From CAJQQY01 sp045104975 (lineage in GTDB: Bacteria > Bacteroidota > Bacteroidia > Chitinophagales > Saprospiraceae), in the NCBI GenBank assembly GCA_045104975.1, contig JBGCCY010000035.1:1-64000 (forward strand): a stretch of 64,000 nt of DNA, in the 5' to 3' direction. The notes under the pieces were generated by a model, which was not told the DNA's origin, did no database searches, and was given only the letters and a program-made list of their open reading frames with translations. A program made the position numbers and the translations under genes. The first letter of the stretch is position 1, and every line of letters begins with the position of its first letter. Shown here piece by piece: positions 55,959 through 64,000 of the stretch.

Positions 55959-58073
55959 CTAAACCAAACTCTCCACTCTCACCCCTACTCCATTCAACGC
56001 AGCATTTCCAGTTAGCTCATCTATCCTTTCATGGTCCGTCAAATCATTAATACTGATGCCCGCATGTTCTTGAGCGATTTTCATTTTCACTCCTTTTCGA
56101 CCATGTCCCCAACCTTGCGGAATGGAAACTACCCCTTCCATAATTTCATCGCTTAGCTGCGTTTCAATTTCGATGGAACCAACTTTCGAAGTGACTTTTA
56201 CTTTATCACCATTTTGGATTTGCAAGGCTTCAGCATCTTTTGGATTTAAGATTAGCGTACATTCATTTCTGCCTTTGACCAATCGGTAAGAATTATGCAT
56301 CCAAGTATTATGACTTCGCAATAATCGTCTTCCGATCATTTGAAAAGGAAATTCGTTTTCGGAATTTTCGTTGGAGAAAAAAGTAGTTTTAAGTCTGTCC
56401 AAATCATCCACCAAAATTTGAGGCGCCAACTGAATTTTATCATCATTCGTTTGCAGGCGACTAATCAAACAAGGTTTTAATGCACCTAAATCAATTCCAT
56501 GAGGATGTTGTTTTAGCATTTCCAAACTCAGTCCTTGATCGGCATACATTCCGGATTGGAGCATACTGTCTAAAATATATTCTGGCGTCAATTGACTTTC
56601 AGGTTGATCGGTCAAAATGGAAATGAATTTTCTTAAAATTTCCCAATCATATTTTTGATCTGCTCTTTTTTCAAAAAGGGCTGACGAATATTTTACTGTA
56701 TTTTTCACAGAAAAAATATTGAAGAAAACGTCAAAATGAGGAATCTCTAAACCTGTTGCTGCTGGTAAAATAATATCAGCATGCCTAGAAGTTTCATTAA
56801 GATAAATATCTACAGAAACCATAAAATCTAACTCGTCAAAAGCCTTCGCCAAACGGTCTCCATTCGGACTAGAAAGAACTGGATTTCCAGCAATACAAAT
56901 CATCGCTTTAATCTGTCCTTCCCCTTCGGTAAGAATTTCATCTGCCAAAGTTGCGATAGGAAATTCAGAATTATAATATGGTAAATTTCGGACACGAGAA
57001 CGATATCGACCATAAGAATCCAACTTGCCCTTTTTATTGGTCATCTTTAAAACATCAAAGGCTGGTTGAGTAAACATCGCTCCGCCTGCTCGGTCAAAAT
57101 TACCGGTGATGATATTTAAAACATTAGTCAACCATTGACAGAGTCCACCAAAAGTTTGAGTGGATGCGCCCATTCGACTGTAGCAAACTGCACTTGGCGC
57201 ATTGGCAAATTGAGTTGCTAATGCTTCTATTTTTTTAACTGAAATTCCGACGATAGAAGCTATCTTTTCTATGGAAAAATCTTTAGTAATTTCTACTACT
57301 TTTTCAAAACCAACGAGGTTATTTTTTAAGTGCCTTAAATCCACCAACCCCTTGTCCTGTATAGTTTTTATCAAACCTAACAATAATAATGCATCTCGTT
57401 CTGGGCGAATAAAAATATGTTCGTCGGATTTCCTTGCCGTCTCTGTCCTTCGAGGATCAATGACTACAATTTTCCCTCCTCTCTCTTGAATCCTTTTCAT
57501 TCTTTTAGAAAAATTTGGAGCAGTCATCATACTTCCATTTGAAACCATTGGATTACCTCCGATAATTAACATAAAATCGGTACGATCAATGTCTGGAATT
57601 GGCATTATTAATCCATGACCAAACATAAAATTAGAAGCGAAATGATGTGGCAACTGATCGGCGGAAGCAGAACTGTACCGATTATTGGTTCCAAGTGCTC
57701 TAAGGTACAATGGTAAAAACACGCCATTTCCAAAATTATGTGCATTTGGATTTCCGAGATAAGAACCAATAGCATTCTTCCCAAATTCTTTTTGAATAGA
57801 TTTTATTTTTGAGCCAATCTCTTGGTATGCATCTTCCCAACTAATGGATTCCCATTCACCATTCTCAGTTTTTCTAATAGGAGTTTTAAGTCGATCTGGA
57901 TCATGATAAATATCTTGGAGGGCTACCGCTTTTGGGCAAATATGACCTTCGCTCAAAGGATCTTTTGGATCACCTTTGATACTTTTTATTTCTTTCCCTT
58001 GATAGGTAATTTCGATACCGCACATTGCTTCACAAAGATTACACGTACGATAATGTTTTTTTAACTCAGTCAT
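55959..58073 (-). CDS. molybdopterin-dependent oxidoreductase with 4Fe-4S site
   Basis: The 704-residue product belongs to the DMSO-reductase/formate-dehydrogenase superfamily. An N-terminal 4Fe-4S motif is formed by C11, C14, C18 and C46. Molybdopterin-binding segments follow (I-G-G-N-P-M-V-S-N-G-S, V-V-I-D-P-R-R-T-E-T, G-G-A-M). A C-terminal aspartate-decarboxylase-like domain appears at about 590-700 (L-N-P-K-D-A-E-A-L-Q-I-Q-N-G-D-K-V-K-V). The segment that usually carries the metal ligand (N-R-Y-S-S-A-S-A-D-Q-L-P-H-H) has no Cys, so Ser or Asp is a likelier ligand. There is no Tat signal, so the protein is cytoplasmic. No electron-transfer subunits are next to it, and the substrate is unknown. 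Confidence 0.92.
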   Translation of the reverse strand: MTELKKHYRTCNLCEAMCGIEITYQGKEIKSIKGDPKDPLSEGHICPKAVALQDIYHDPDRLKTPIRKTENGEWESISWEDAYQEIGSKIKSIQKEFGKNAIGSYLGNPNAHNFGNGVFLPLYLRALGTNNRYSSASADQLPHHFASNFMFGHGLIMPIPDIDRTDFMLIIGGNPMVSNGSMMTAPNFSKRMKRIQERGGKIVVIDPRRTETARKSDEHIFIRPERDALLLLGLIKTIQDKGLVDLRHLKNNLVGFEKVVEITKDFSIEKIASIVGISVKKIEALATQFANAPSAVCYSRMGASTQTFGGLCQWLTNVLNIITGNFDRAGGAMFTQPAFDVLKMTNKKGKLDSYGRYRSRVRNLPYYNSEFPIATLADEILTEGEGQIKAMICIAGNPVLSSPNGDRLAKAFDELDFMVSVDIYLNETSRHADIILPAATGLEIPHFDVFFNIFSVKNTVKYSSALFEKRADQKYDWEILRKFISILTDQPESQLTPEYILDSMLQSGMYADQGLSLEMLKQHPHGIDLGALKPCLISRLQTNDDKIQLAPQILVDDLDRLKTTFFSNENSENEFPFQMIGRRLLRSHNTWMHNSYRLVKGRNECTLILNPKDAEALQIQNGDKVKVTSKVGSIEIETQLSDEIMEGVVSIPQGWGHGRKGVKMKIAQEHAGISINDLTDHERIDELTGNAALNGVGVRVESLV

Positions 58074-58653
58074 ATTTTAATTTTTCCTAAAATAAGGTAA
58101 TAATTTAGTGAAATTGAAATCTGTGAAAATCAATTTTATTTTTTTCTCCACTCGACTACATTGAAACTTTGATAAATCAATTGTATCTTAGATAGTCGAT
58201 GAAATAAAAACATCGGAAATACCAAAATTAGAAATATTAAAAATGAAATTAATTATTTAATATTTAAGACAATTCTAAAACTCACCAATTTATCCGTTAA
58301 AAAAATTCTAAAAAATAAATCCTACGATACAGCGTAAATCGTATTATTGGAATCTTTTATTTTTAACGAGTTCCCAGTTTAATTTTCACAATTTAAAAAT
58401 CATTTCTAGAGTAAAATATTTTTATTAATTTAAAGCAAATTTTACCCATTCACCTATTTATTTATTCACATCACTTTTTTTTTTAAAAGCTATATTTCCA
58501 AACTAATACTATTATTTAATTCTTGAATGAAATTCATCTCAGGAGTTTTAAATTATTGATTATCAACTGATTATCAATGGTAAGATTATTTTATTCAAAT
58601 TAAAATCACATTATTTCAAAACTAATTTCCAAAAACTATATAAACAAAGTCAT
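58074..58653. other. long AT-rich divergent intergenic region
   Basis: These 580 bases separate the leftward oxidoreductase gene from the rightward giant adhesin gene. No frame of credible length, tRNA or hairpin was found. Regulatory sites for both genes are expected here, but no clear TAnnTTTG box lies near the adhesin start, and nothing specific can be claimed. Confidence 0.5.
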
Positions 58654-61600
58654 ATGCATAAATTCTATATTCTCCTTTTTATAATTTCACCATTCTTCAG
58701 TTTTGCCCAAACTATAAATGACTGCGCAGATGCTTCGGTAGTTTGTAATGATGGAAATATTACCTTTAATCCACAAGGGGCTGGTATGGATGATTTTGCT
58801 AATCCGAATAATAATAGTGGATGTTTGGCAACTGGTGAACATTCAAGTGCTTGGTATTATTTTGAAATTAATGCATCTGCTCCACCTAATCAATCTTTAG
58901 GTTTTACGATTAATCCAACTGGAGGAGCAGGACAAGATTATGATTTTGCATTATTTGGACCAGACGTGGCATGTTCTGATTTGGGTAATCCACTTCGTTG
59001 TTCCTATGCTGGCCCAGGATGTGCATTTTGTCCACAAACTGGATTAGGGATGGGAACCAACGACCAATCTGAAGGAGCTGGAGGTGATGGTTTCGTAAGT
59101 GAAATAATAGTTCAGCCAGGGCAAGGTTATTTTCTTTTAGTTGATAATTTTTCTAATAATGGTGTTGGTTTTGATTTATCATGGACAGGAGCTGCTGCTG
59201 ATGATTTGAATTGTAATGCAGATCCTCCATGTGGTTTAATTGCAGATGCAGGAAATGGAACAACGGGATGTGCAGGAGATACTGGTATTTCTTTGAATGG
59301 AACAGCTATCGGCAACTCAGGAAATGAAACTTATAATTGGGTTGGAACTAATGGTTCTACCGCATTTTTAGATGATCCAACTAGTCCAAATCCTACTATC
59401 ATTTTTCCTCCGAATGTAAGTGGAACTTTTGATTTCACTTTGACTATTATCGATGATGCTTGTATTGATGATGATATGGTAACCATTACGATTAATCCTT
59501 TACCGGTAGTTTCACTTACCCAACCTGCACCATTATGCGATGATGGAAATACATTTACCATAAATGCTTCTCCTCCAGGTGGAACTTGGAGTCCCAATAT
59601 GCCGAACGGAATAGTAGATCCTTCCGCTCTGGGGGCTGGAACATATCTAGTAGACTATACTTATACTGATGCTAATGGTTGTACCAATATGGATATGACA
59701 ACAGTTGTAATTAATCCTAGTCCAACAGTTACTATTGATTTTTTCAATACACAATTATGTACTAATGACTTGCCTCTATTTTTAACTGCTTCTCCTCCAG
59801 GTGGAACTTGGAGTCCCAATGTAGCAGGTGGAACATTAATTCCAGGAAATGTTGGTGTAGGATCATGGACGATAACTTATTCCTATATTGATGCAAATGG
59901 TTGTGAAGGAATGGACGAAGTAGATATCAATATTTTTCCAGAACCAACAGCTGTAATTACTGATCCTGGACCATTATGTGAATCAGGAGATCCAGTATTT
60001 TTGAATGCTGATCCTACCGGTGGAACTTGGGGACCTAATGCTATTGGAGGTGTCTTTGTTCCTGGTAATTTTGGTCCTGGCTTCTATCCAGTTACATATA
60101 CCTATACAGCTCCTTTTGGATGTGTAACTTCGACTACGATAAATATTGAAGTAGTTACTGCCCCAGTTGCAGATATTTCAACTCCGCCAGTTTTATGTAC
60201 AAGTAGCAATCCTTACACACTCATCGCAAATCCAGCGGGTGGTACTTGGGCACCAAATACTCCAGGAGGAGTAGTTGATCCAAGTGTATTAGGTGCTGGT
60301 CAAGTTACTGCAATTTATACTTATTTAGATCCAACAGGTTGCTTATTGGTAGCTTCTACAACAGTAACAATAGAAGCTCCTCCAGTTGTGACTATAGATG
60401 TTGTTCCAGATCTTTGTATTAATGGGAATTCAACAACGATTACAGGATCACCTACCGGAGGTACTTGGAGTCCAAATGCTCCTGGAGGAATTTTTGATCC
60501 TTCCATTGGTGTAGGGACGTATATGGTAACCTACACTTATACTGACCCAGCAAGTGGATGTTCTGATATAGCTAATACAACTGTTAATGTTGTCAACCAA
60601 CCTACTGTTGCGATAAATGGCAGCAATTCATTTTGTACTGGAAACTCTACCAATCTAGATGCGGATGCTGGTTTTGCAAATTATGTCTGGTCAAGTGGAG
60701 GAAATACTAATTCAATAGTTGTGACTACTTCTGGAACTTATACTGTTACGGTAACCGATGCAAGTGGGTGTACCGCAACAGCTGAACAAATGGTTACTGA
60801 AAATTCTTCCCTCACACCTACTATTTCAGGTTCAACTGCTATCTGCAACGGTACTTCTACCATTTTAGATGCAGGAACTTATGATATGTATAATTGGTCT
60901 AATAGTACTTCCAATCAAACAATTACAGTTTCCACTCCTGGAACATATACCGTTACTGTCACCGACGGAAATGGATGTACTGGTACTGATCAAATTGCTA
61001 TTTCAATTGCTCAAGGTCTTTCTCCAACTATTACGGGAGATGCTAATTTTTGTAATAATACATCGACTGTTTTAGATGCTGGAGTTTATGATAGTTATAT
61101 ATGGTCCGATGGATCTGGAGATCAAACCTTAAATGTTGTAGCGAGTGGGACTTATACAGTAACTGTTTCAGATGCAGCTGGCTGTACCGGAATTGATGAA
61201 ATGATTGTATCTGAGTTTCCTATTCCAGCTCCTCAAATAAGTGGATCAACTTCATTTTGTACTGGGTCTTCCACCACTTTGGATGCTGGTACATGGGTAG
61301 ATTATTTATGGAGTGTAGGATCAACTGCATCTTCCATAAATGTAGCATTTCCAGGAACTTATACTGTAACCATTACTGATGGAAATGGATGTACTGGTAC
61401 AACTTCTGTAGATGTTATTGAAAGTACTTCTTTGAATCCGACTATTGTTGGGAATTTATCTTATTGTCCAAATGGATCAACCACTTTAGATGCAGGATTC
61501 GGTTTTACCAGTTATGATTGGTCAGACGGAAGTTCAGATCAAACACTTGAAGTAATGACTTCAGGAGATTTTACGGTAACAGTTTCTGATGCTTCAGGTT

Positions 61601-64000
61601 GTACTGGAACAAGTGAAGTTTCTGTAAATGAAAGCATTCCTCCTACTGCAAATATTATTGGTCAAAATTCTTTCTGTACTGGAACTTCCACTACACTTGA
61701 TGCTGAAGGTGGATACATTAATTATTTATGGTCTGATGGTTCTACTGATCAAACCTTAGCCGTTAATCAAACGGGAACTTATACTGTAACTGTAACCGAC
61801 ACCAATGGTTGTACAGATGAAACATTCCTAGATGTACAAGAATTACTAAGTTTAGATCCAATGCTTTCTGGAACAAATGCTTTCTGTGAAGGAAGTTCAA
61901 CTACCATTTCCGCAGTTAGTGGATTCTTAACTTATGTCTGGTCAGATAATTCAACTGATGAATTTATTGAAGTTGGCTCACAAGGAACATATACCGTAAC
62001 TGTTACCGACGCAAATGGATGTACTGGATCGGAATCTATTTTAGTGGAACAAAATGATAATCCAATTATCAATATTACTGGTGATACTCAATTTTGCCCG
62101 GGCACAACTACGGTCTGTATTGCTCCTCCTGGATTTGTAAATTATTTATGGTCAGATGGTTCTACTGATGAAACTTTACCTGTAAATGTCGGAGGAACCT
62201 ATACTGTAACCGTTACAGATACAAATGGATGTACAGGTACAGATGAAACTACGGTTGATGAATTATCTTCACCAACTACAGGTATTTCTGGAGAGCCAGA
62301 TTTTTGTCCCGGTGAAACTACTACTCTTGAAGCAGATCCAGGATTTGCCAGTTACTCTTGGTCAAATGGAACGAATAACCAAGATATAATTGCTGACCAA
62401 CCAGGAACATTTACAGTTATTGTAACAGACGCAAATGGTTGTACTGGTCAATCCGAAATTGTAGTTACTGAAAATATTCCACCAACCCCAACTATTGCCG
62501 GAGCGTCATCTTTCTGTTCTGGAAATTCAACTATTCTGGATGCAACAGGAAATTATGATAGTTACCTGTGGTCAGATAATTCAACTGATCCAACTTTAGA
62601 TGTCTCTATAAGTGGAACTTATACAGTAACTGTAACCGATTCCAACGGATGTACAGGAACAACAGAATTGGATGTTTCAGAAACCACTTCTCTCCTACCT
62701 ACGTTTACTGGAGAACAAGATTTTTGTCAAAATGAATCTACCGTAATTACTGCGGAGGCCGGATATTTATCTTACATATGGTCTGATGGAACGACTACAG
62801 AAGACATTACGATTATTAATGCTGGAACTTATACATTGACAGTAACTGATGCAAGTGGATGTACGGGAACTAATGCAATATCAATTATTGAAAATACTCC
62901 TCCTTCTCCAACCATTGCTGGTTCGTCTACTTTCTGTACTGGATTTTCTACCACTTTAGATGCTGGAAACTTTGATCAATATATTTGGTCAGATGCATCA
63001 ACAGATCCAACTTTAGTAGTAAATGTTGATGGCAATTATTCAGTAACTGTTACTGACACAAATGGTTGTACAGGTGTTGCTTCCACTCAAGTTTCAGAAA
63101 GTACACAATTAGAACCTACTATTTCTGGGGAAGATAATTTCTGTTCAGGATCATCATCTGTATTAAATGCGGGAGCTGGATTCTTGACCTACGATTGGTC
63201 AGATGCCAATAATTCTACTTCACAAACCTTAGACGTTTCAATTCCTGGAACATACTCCGTGACCGTTTCGGATGCAAGTGGATGTACTGGTGAAACTTCA
63301 TTTGTCGTTTCCGAGAATGCACCAGTCAACGCAGGTACTGCTAATCCTTCAACTAGTTTATGTAGTGTCGATGCAGCCATGATTAATTTACAAAATGAAT
63401 TAATTGGGGCTGACGCAAATGGAATATGGACAGAAACTTCTGCTAATCCATCTTCAGGAATCTCCTTTGATCCTACAACTGGATCATTTAATACTGATGG
63501 ACAGGATCCTGGAACTTATACTTTTGAATACTTCTTGGCTGGCCCAGGAGCATGTCCTGATGATTCTGAGGTGGTAACGATAATCGTTGAGCAAACTCCG
63601 ATTGCCTTTATCGATCTACCTATTGCTTTGGATTGTAATAATCCAACGACACTTTTGGATGCGACAAATTCAATTGGCGGAGCTGAATTAATTTATCAAT
63701 GGTCTTTAAATGGATCAGTAATTCCAAGTGCTGATTCTTCTTCGTTGATGATTGACTCGGAAGGAACTTATGACTTAATCATTTCCTTGCCAAATGGTTG
63801 TTCTGCTGCTACCTTTATCGAAATGACTGAAGATTTCGAAACGCCTGATGTCGATGCAGGAATGAATCAACAGTTAACTTGTCAAAATGGCCAAGCAACT
63901 TTGAATGGATCAAGTTCTATTCCTGGAGTTATTTATACTTGGGAAGGTCCAAGCATAACTACTACTAATATGAACGATCAAAATCCAATAGTTACCTCTG
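58654..64000 (+). CDS. giant repetitive secreted surface protein, 3' end outside window
   Basis: An uninterrupted frame runs from the ATG at 58654 past the window end, giving at least 1782 residues. A signal peptide is at residues 1-19 (ending S-F-A-Q). Residues about 20-190 form a secreted binding module (W-Y-Y-F-E-I-N, G-Y-F-L-L-V-D-N-F). Then come a PKD-like module, five tandem units of 73-74 residues with P-x-G-G-T-W-x-P-N, and 13 units of 69-70 residues with F-C-x-G-x-S-T-T-L-D-A-G ... Y-x-W-S-D-G-S-T-D-Q-T-L ... G-T-Y-T-V-T-V-T-D-A-N-G-C-T-G. Other Ig-like modules follow. A T9SS C-terminal domain is expected beyond base 64000. It is an adhesin-like stalk protein by inference. Confidence 0.9.
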   Translation, partial: MHKFYILLFIISPFFSFAQTINDCADASVVCNDGNITFNPQGAGMDDFANPNNNSGCLATGEHSSAWYYFEINASAPPNQSLGFTINPTGGAGQDYDFALFGPDVACSDLGNPLRCSYAGPGCAFCPQTGLGMGTNDQSEGAGGDGFVSEIIVQPGQGYFLLVDNFSNNGVGFDLSWTGAAADDLNCNADPPCGLIADAGNGTTGCAGDTGISLNGTAIGNSGNETYNWVGTNGSTAFLDDPTSPNPTIIFPPNVSGTFDFTLTIIDDACIDDDMVTITINPLPVVSLTQPAPLCDDGNTFTINASPPGGTWSPNMPNGIVDPSALGAGTYLVDYTYTDANGCTNMDMTTVVINPSPTVTIDFFNTQLCTNDLPLFLTASPPGGTWSPNVAGGTLIPGNVGVGSWTITYSYIDANGCEGMDEVDINIFPEPTAVITDPGPLCESGDPVFLNADPTGGTWGPNAIGGVFVPGNFGPGFYPVTYTYTAPFGCVTSTTINIEVVTAPVADISTPPVLCTSSNPYTLIANPAGGTWAPNTPGGVVDPSVLGAGQVTAIYTYLDPTGCLLVASTTVTIEAPPVVTIDVVPDLCINGNSTTITGSPTGGTWSPNAPGGIFDPSIGVGTYMVTYTYTDPASGCSDIANTTVNVVNQPTVAINGSNSFCTGNSTNLDADAGFANYVWSSGGNTNSIVVTTSGTYTVTVTDASGCTATAEQMVTENSSLTPTISGSTAICNGTSTILDAGTYDMYNWSNSTSNQTITVSTPGTYTVTVTDGNGCTGTDQIAISIAQGLSPTITGDANFCNNTSTVLDAGVYDSYIWSDGSGDQTLNVVASGTYTVTVSDAAGCTGIDEMIVSEFPIPAPQISGSTSFCTGSSTTLDAGTWVDYLWSVGSTASSINVAFPGTYTVTITDGNGCTGTTSVDVIESTSLNPTIVGNLSYCPNGSTTLDAGFGFTSYDWSDGSSDQTLEVMTSGDFTVTVSDASGCTGTSEVSVNESIPPTANIIGQNSFCTGTSTTLDAEGGYINYLWSDGSTDQTLAVNQTGTYTVTVTDTNGCTDETFLDVQELLSLDPMLSGTNAFCEGSSTTISAVSGFLTYVWSDNSTDEFIEVGSQGTYTVTVTDANGCTGSESILVEQNDNPIINITGDTQFCPGTTTVCIAPPGFVNYLWSDGSTDETLPVNVGGTYTVTVTDTNGCTGTDETTVDELSSPTTGISGEPDFCPGETTTLEADPGFASYSWSNGTNNQDIIADQPGTFTVIVTDANGCTGQSEIVVTENIPPTPTIAGASSFCSGNSTILDATGNYDSYLWSDNSTDPTLDVSISGTYTVTVTDSNGCTGTTELDVSETTSLLPTFTGEQDFCQNESTVITAEAGYLSYIWSDGTTTEDITIINAGTYTLTVTDASGCTGTNAISIIENTPPSPTIAGSSTFCTGFSTTLDAGNFDQYIWSDASTDPTLVVNVDGNYSVTVTDTNGCTGVASTQVSESTQLEPTISGEDNFCSGSSSVLNAGAGFLTYDWSDANNSTSQTLDVSIPGTYSVTVSDASGCTGETSFVVSENAPVNAGTANPSTSLCSVDAAMINLQNELIGADANGIWTETSANPSSGISFDPTTGSFNTDGQDPGTYTFEYFLAGPGACPDDSEVVTIIVEQTPIAFIDLPIALDCNNPTTLLDATNSIGGAELIYQWSLNGSVIPSADSSSLMIDSEGTYDLIISLPNGCSAATFIEMTEDFETPDVDAGMNQQLTCQNGQATLNGSSSIPGVIYTWEGPSITTTNMNDQNPIVTS
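59500..60597 (+). repeat. five tandem coding repeats of 219-222 bp (GGTW type)
   Basis: The Trp codon of the G-G-T-W core recurs at 59587, 59809, 60028, 60247 and 60466, spacing 222, 219, 219 and 219 bases. Units are in frame in the giant adhesin gene and share the sequence plan S-P-x-G-G-T-W-x-P-N ... G-x-Y ... Y-T-Y-x-D-x-x-G-C. Protein identity is higher than DNA identity, so the units are not recent copies. Confidence 0.85.
60598..63324 (+). repeat. thirteen tandem coding repeats of 207-210 bp (FCxG...YTVTVTDANGCTG type)
   Basis: The Cys codon of the F-C core recurs at 60634, 60844, 61051, 61258, 61465, 61675, 61885, 62095, 62305, 62515, 62725, 62935 and 63142, always 207 or 210 bases apart. 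Each unit is one Ig-like domain of the giant adhesin with two cysteines, the second in N-G-C-T-G, placed for a disulfide within the unit. Codon choice varies between units. Confidence 0.9.

Noticed and set aside
58074..58653. Possible small RNA or tRNA in the long gap
   Set aside because: No cloverleaf, stable hairpin or promoter-terminator pair could be found by eye.
59500..63324. Regular repeats that might suggest a CRISPR array or non-coding tandem repeats
   Set aside because: Spacing is always a multiple of three, the repeats are in frame, and protein similarity exceeds DNA similarity, so they are coding domains.

Overview
The window is AT-rich chromosomal DNA of a Bacteroidota bacterium, most likely from the Saprospiria/Saprospiraceae side of the phylum (inference). 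The evidence is four large surface proteins, three ending in the gliding-motility C-terminal domain used by type IX secretion (T9SS); two TonB-dependent receptors, one paired with a DUF4249 lipoprotein; a membrane-anchored LytTR regulator; a TamB protein; a DUF5117/DUF4953-type zinc metalloprotease; and promoter-like TAnnTTTG boxes directly in front of some genes. No tRNA, rRNA, CRISPR array, transposase or phage gene was recognised. Gene content looks chromosomal, with accessory surface and conflict-type genes.

Layout. 1-260: end of a small membrane protein. 500-6920: a minus-strand drug-efflux operon in the order MarR regulator, periplasmic adaptor, RND pump, TolC channel, with two matching operator-like sites. 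7460-8513: a membrane-anchored paraoxonase-type lactonase. 8656-8813: a MITE-like palindromic element. 8862-15274: a small membrane protein and then a 1807-residue protein with two alpha/beta-hydrolase (lipase-like) domains, a caspase-like CHAT protease domain and a helical C-terminus. This is the most unusual locus. 15521-23211: a YqhD-type alcohol dehydrogenase, a lectin-OmpA fusion, a secreted zinc metalloprotease and several small envelope proteins. 23585-36634: a T9SS adhesin, a long aromatic amino acid hydroxylase, a RibF-glycosyltransferase fusion, a TonB receptor and a SprB-repeat T9SS protein. 37131-44043: a Nudix hydrolase, a DUF4249/TonB receptor pair divergent from a LytTR regulator, a DUF2306-type membrane protein and a beta-barrel protein. 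44129-53870: another T9SS protein, a lipoprotein of the endonuclease/exonuclease/phosphatase fold, and TamB. 54242-58073: a YheT-like hydrolase, a small membrane protein and a molybdopterin oxidoreductase. 58654 to the window end: a giant repetitive secreted protein that is still open at base 64000.

The genes mostly serve the cell envelope: export and display of adhesins, outer-membrane uptake, lipid and protein transport between membranes (TamB), efflux and surface proteolysis. Convergent gene pairs are separated by strong hairpins. Several gaps carry palindromes that look like members of dispersed repeat families.
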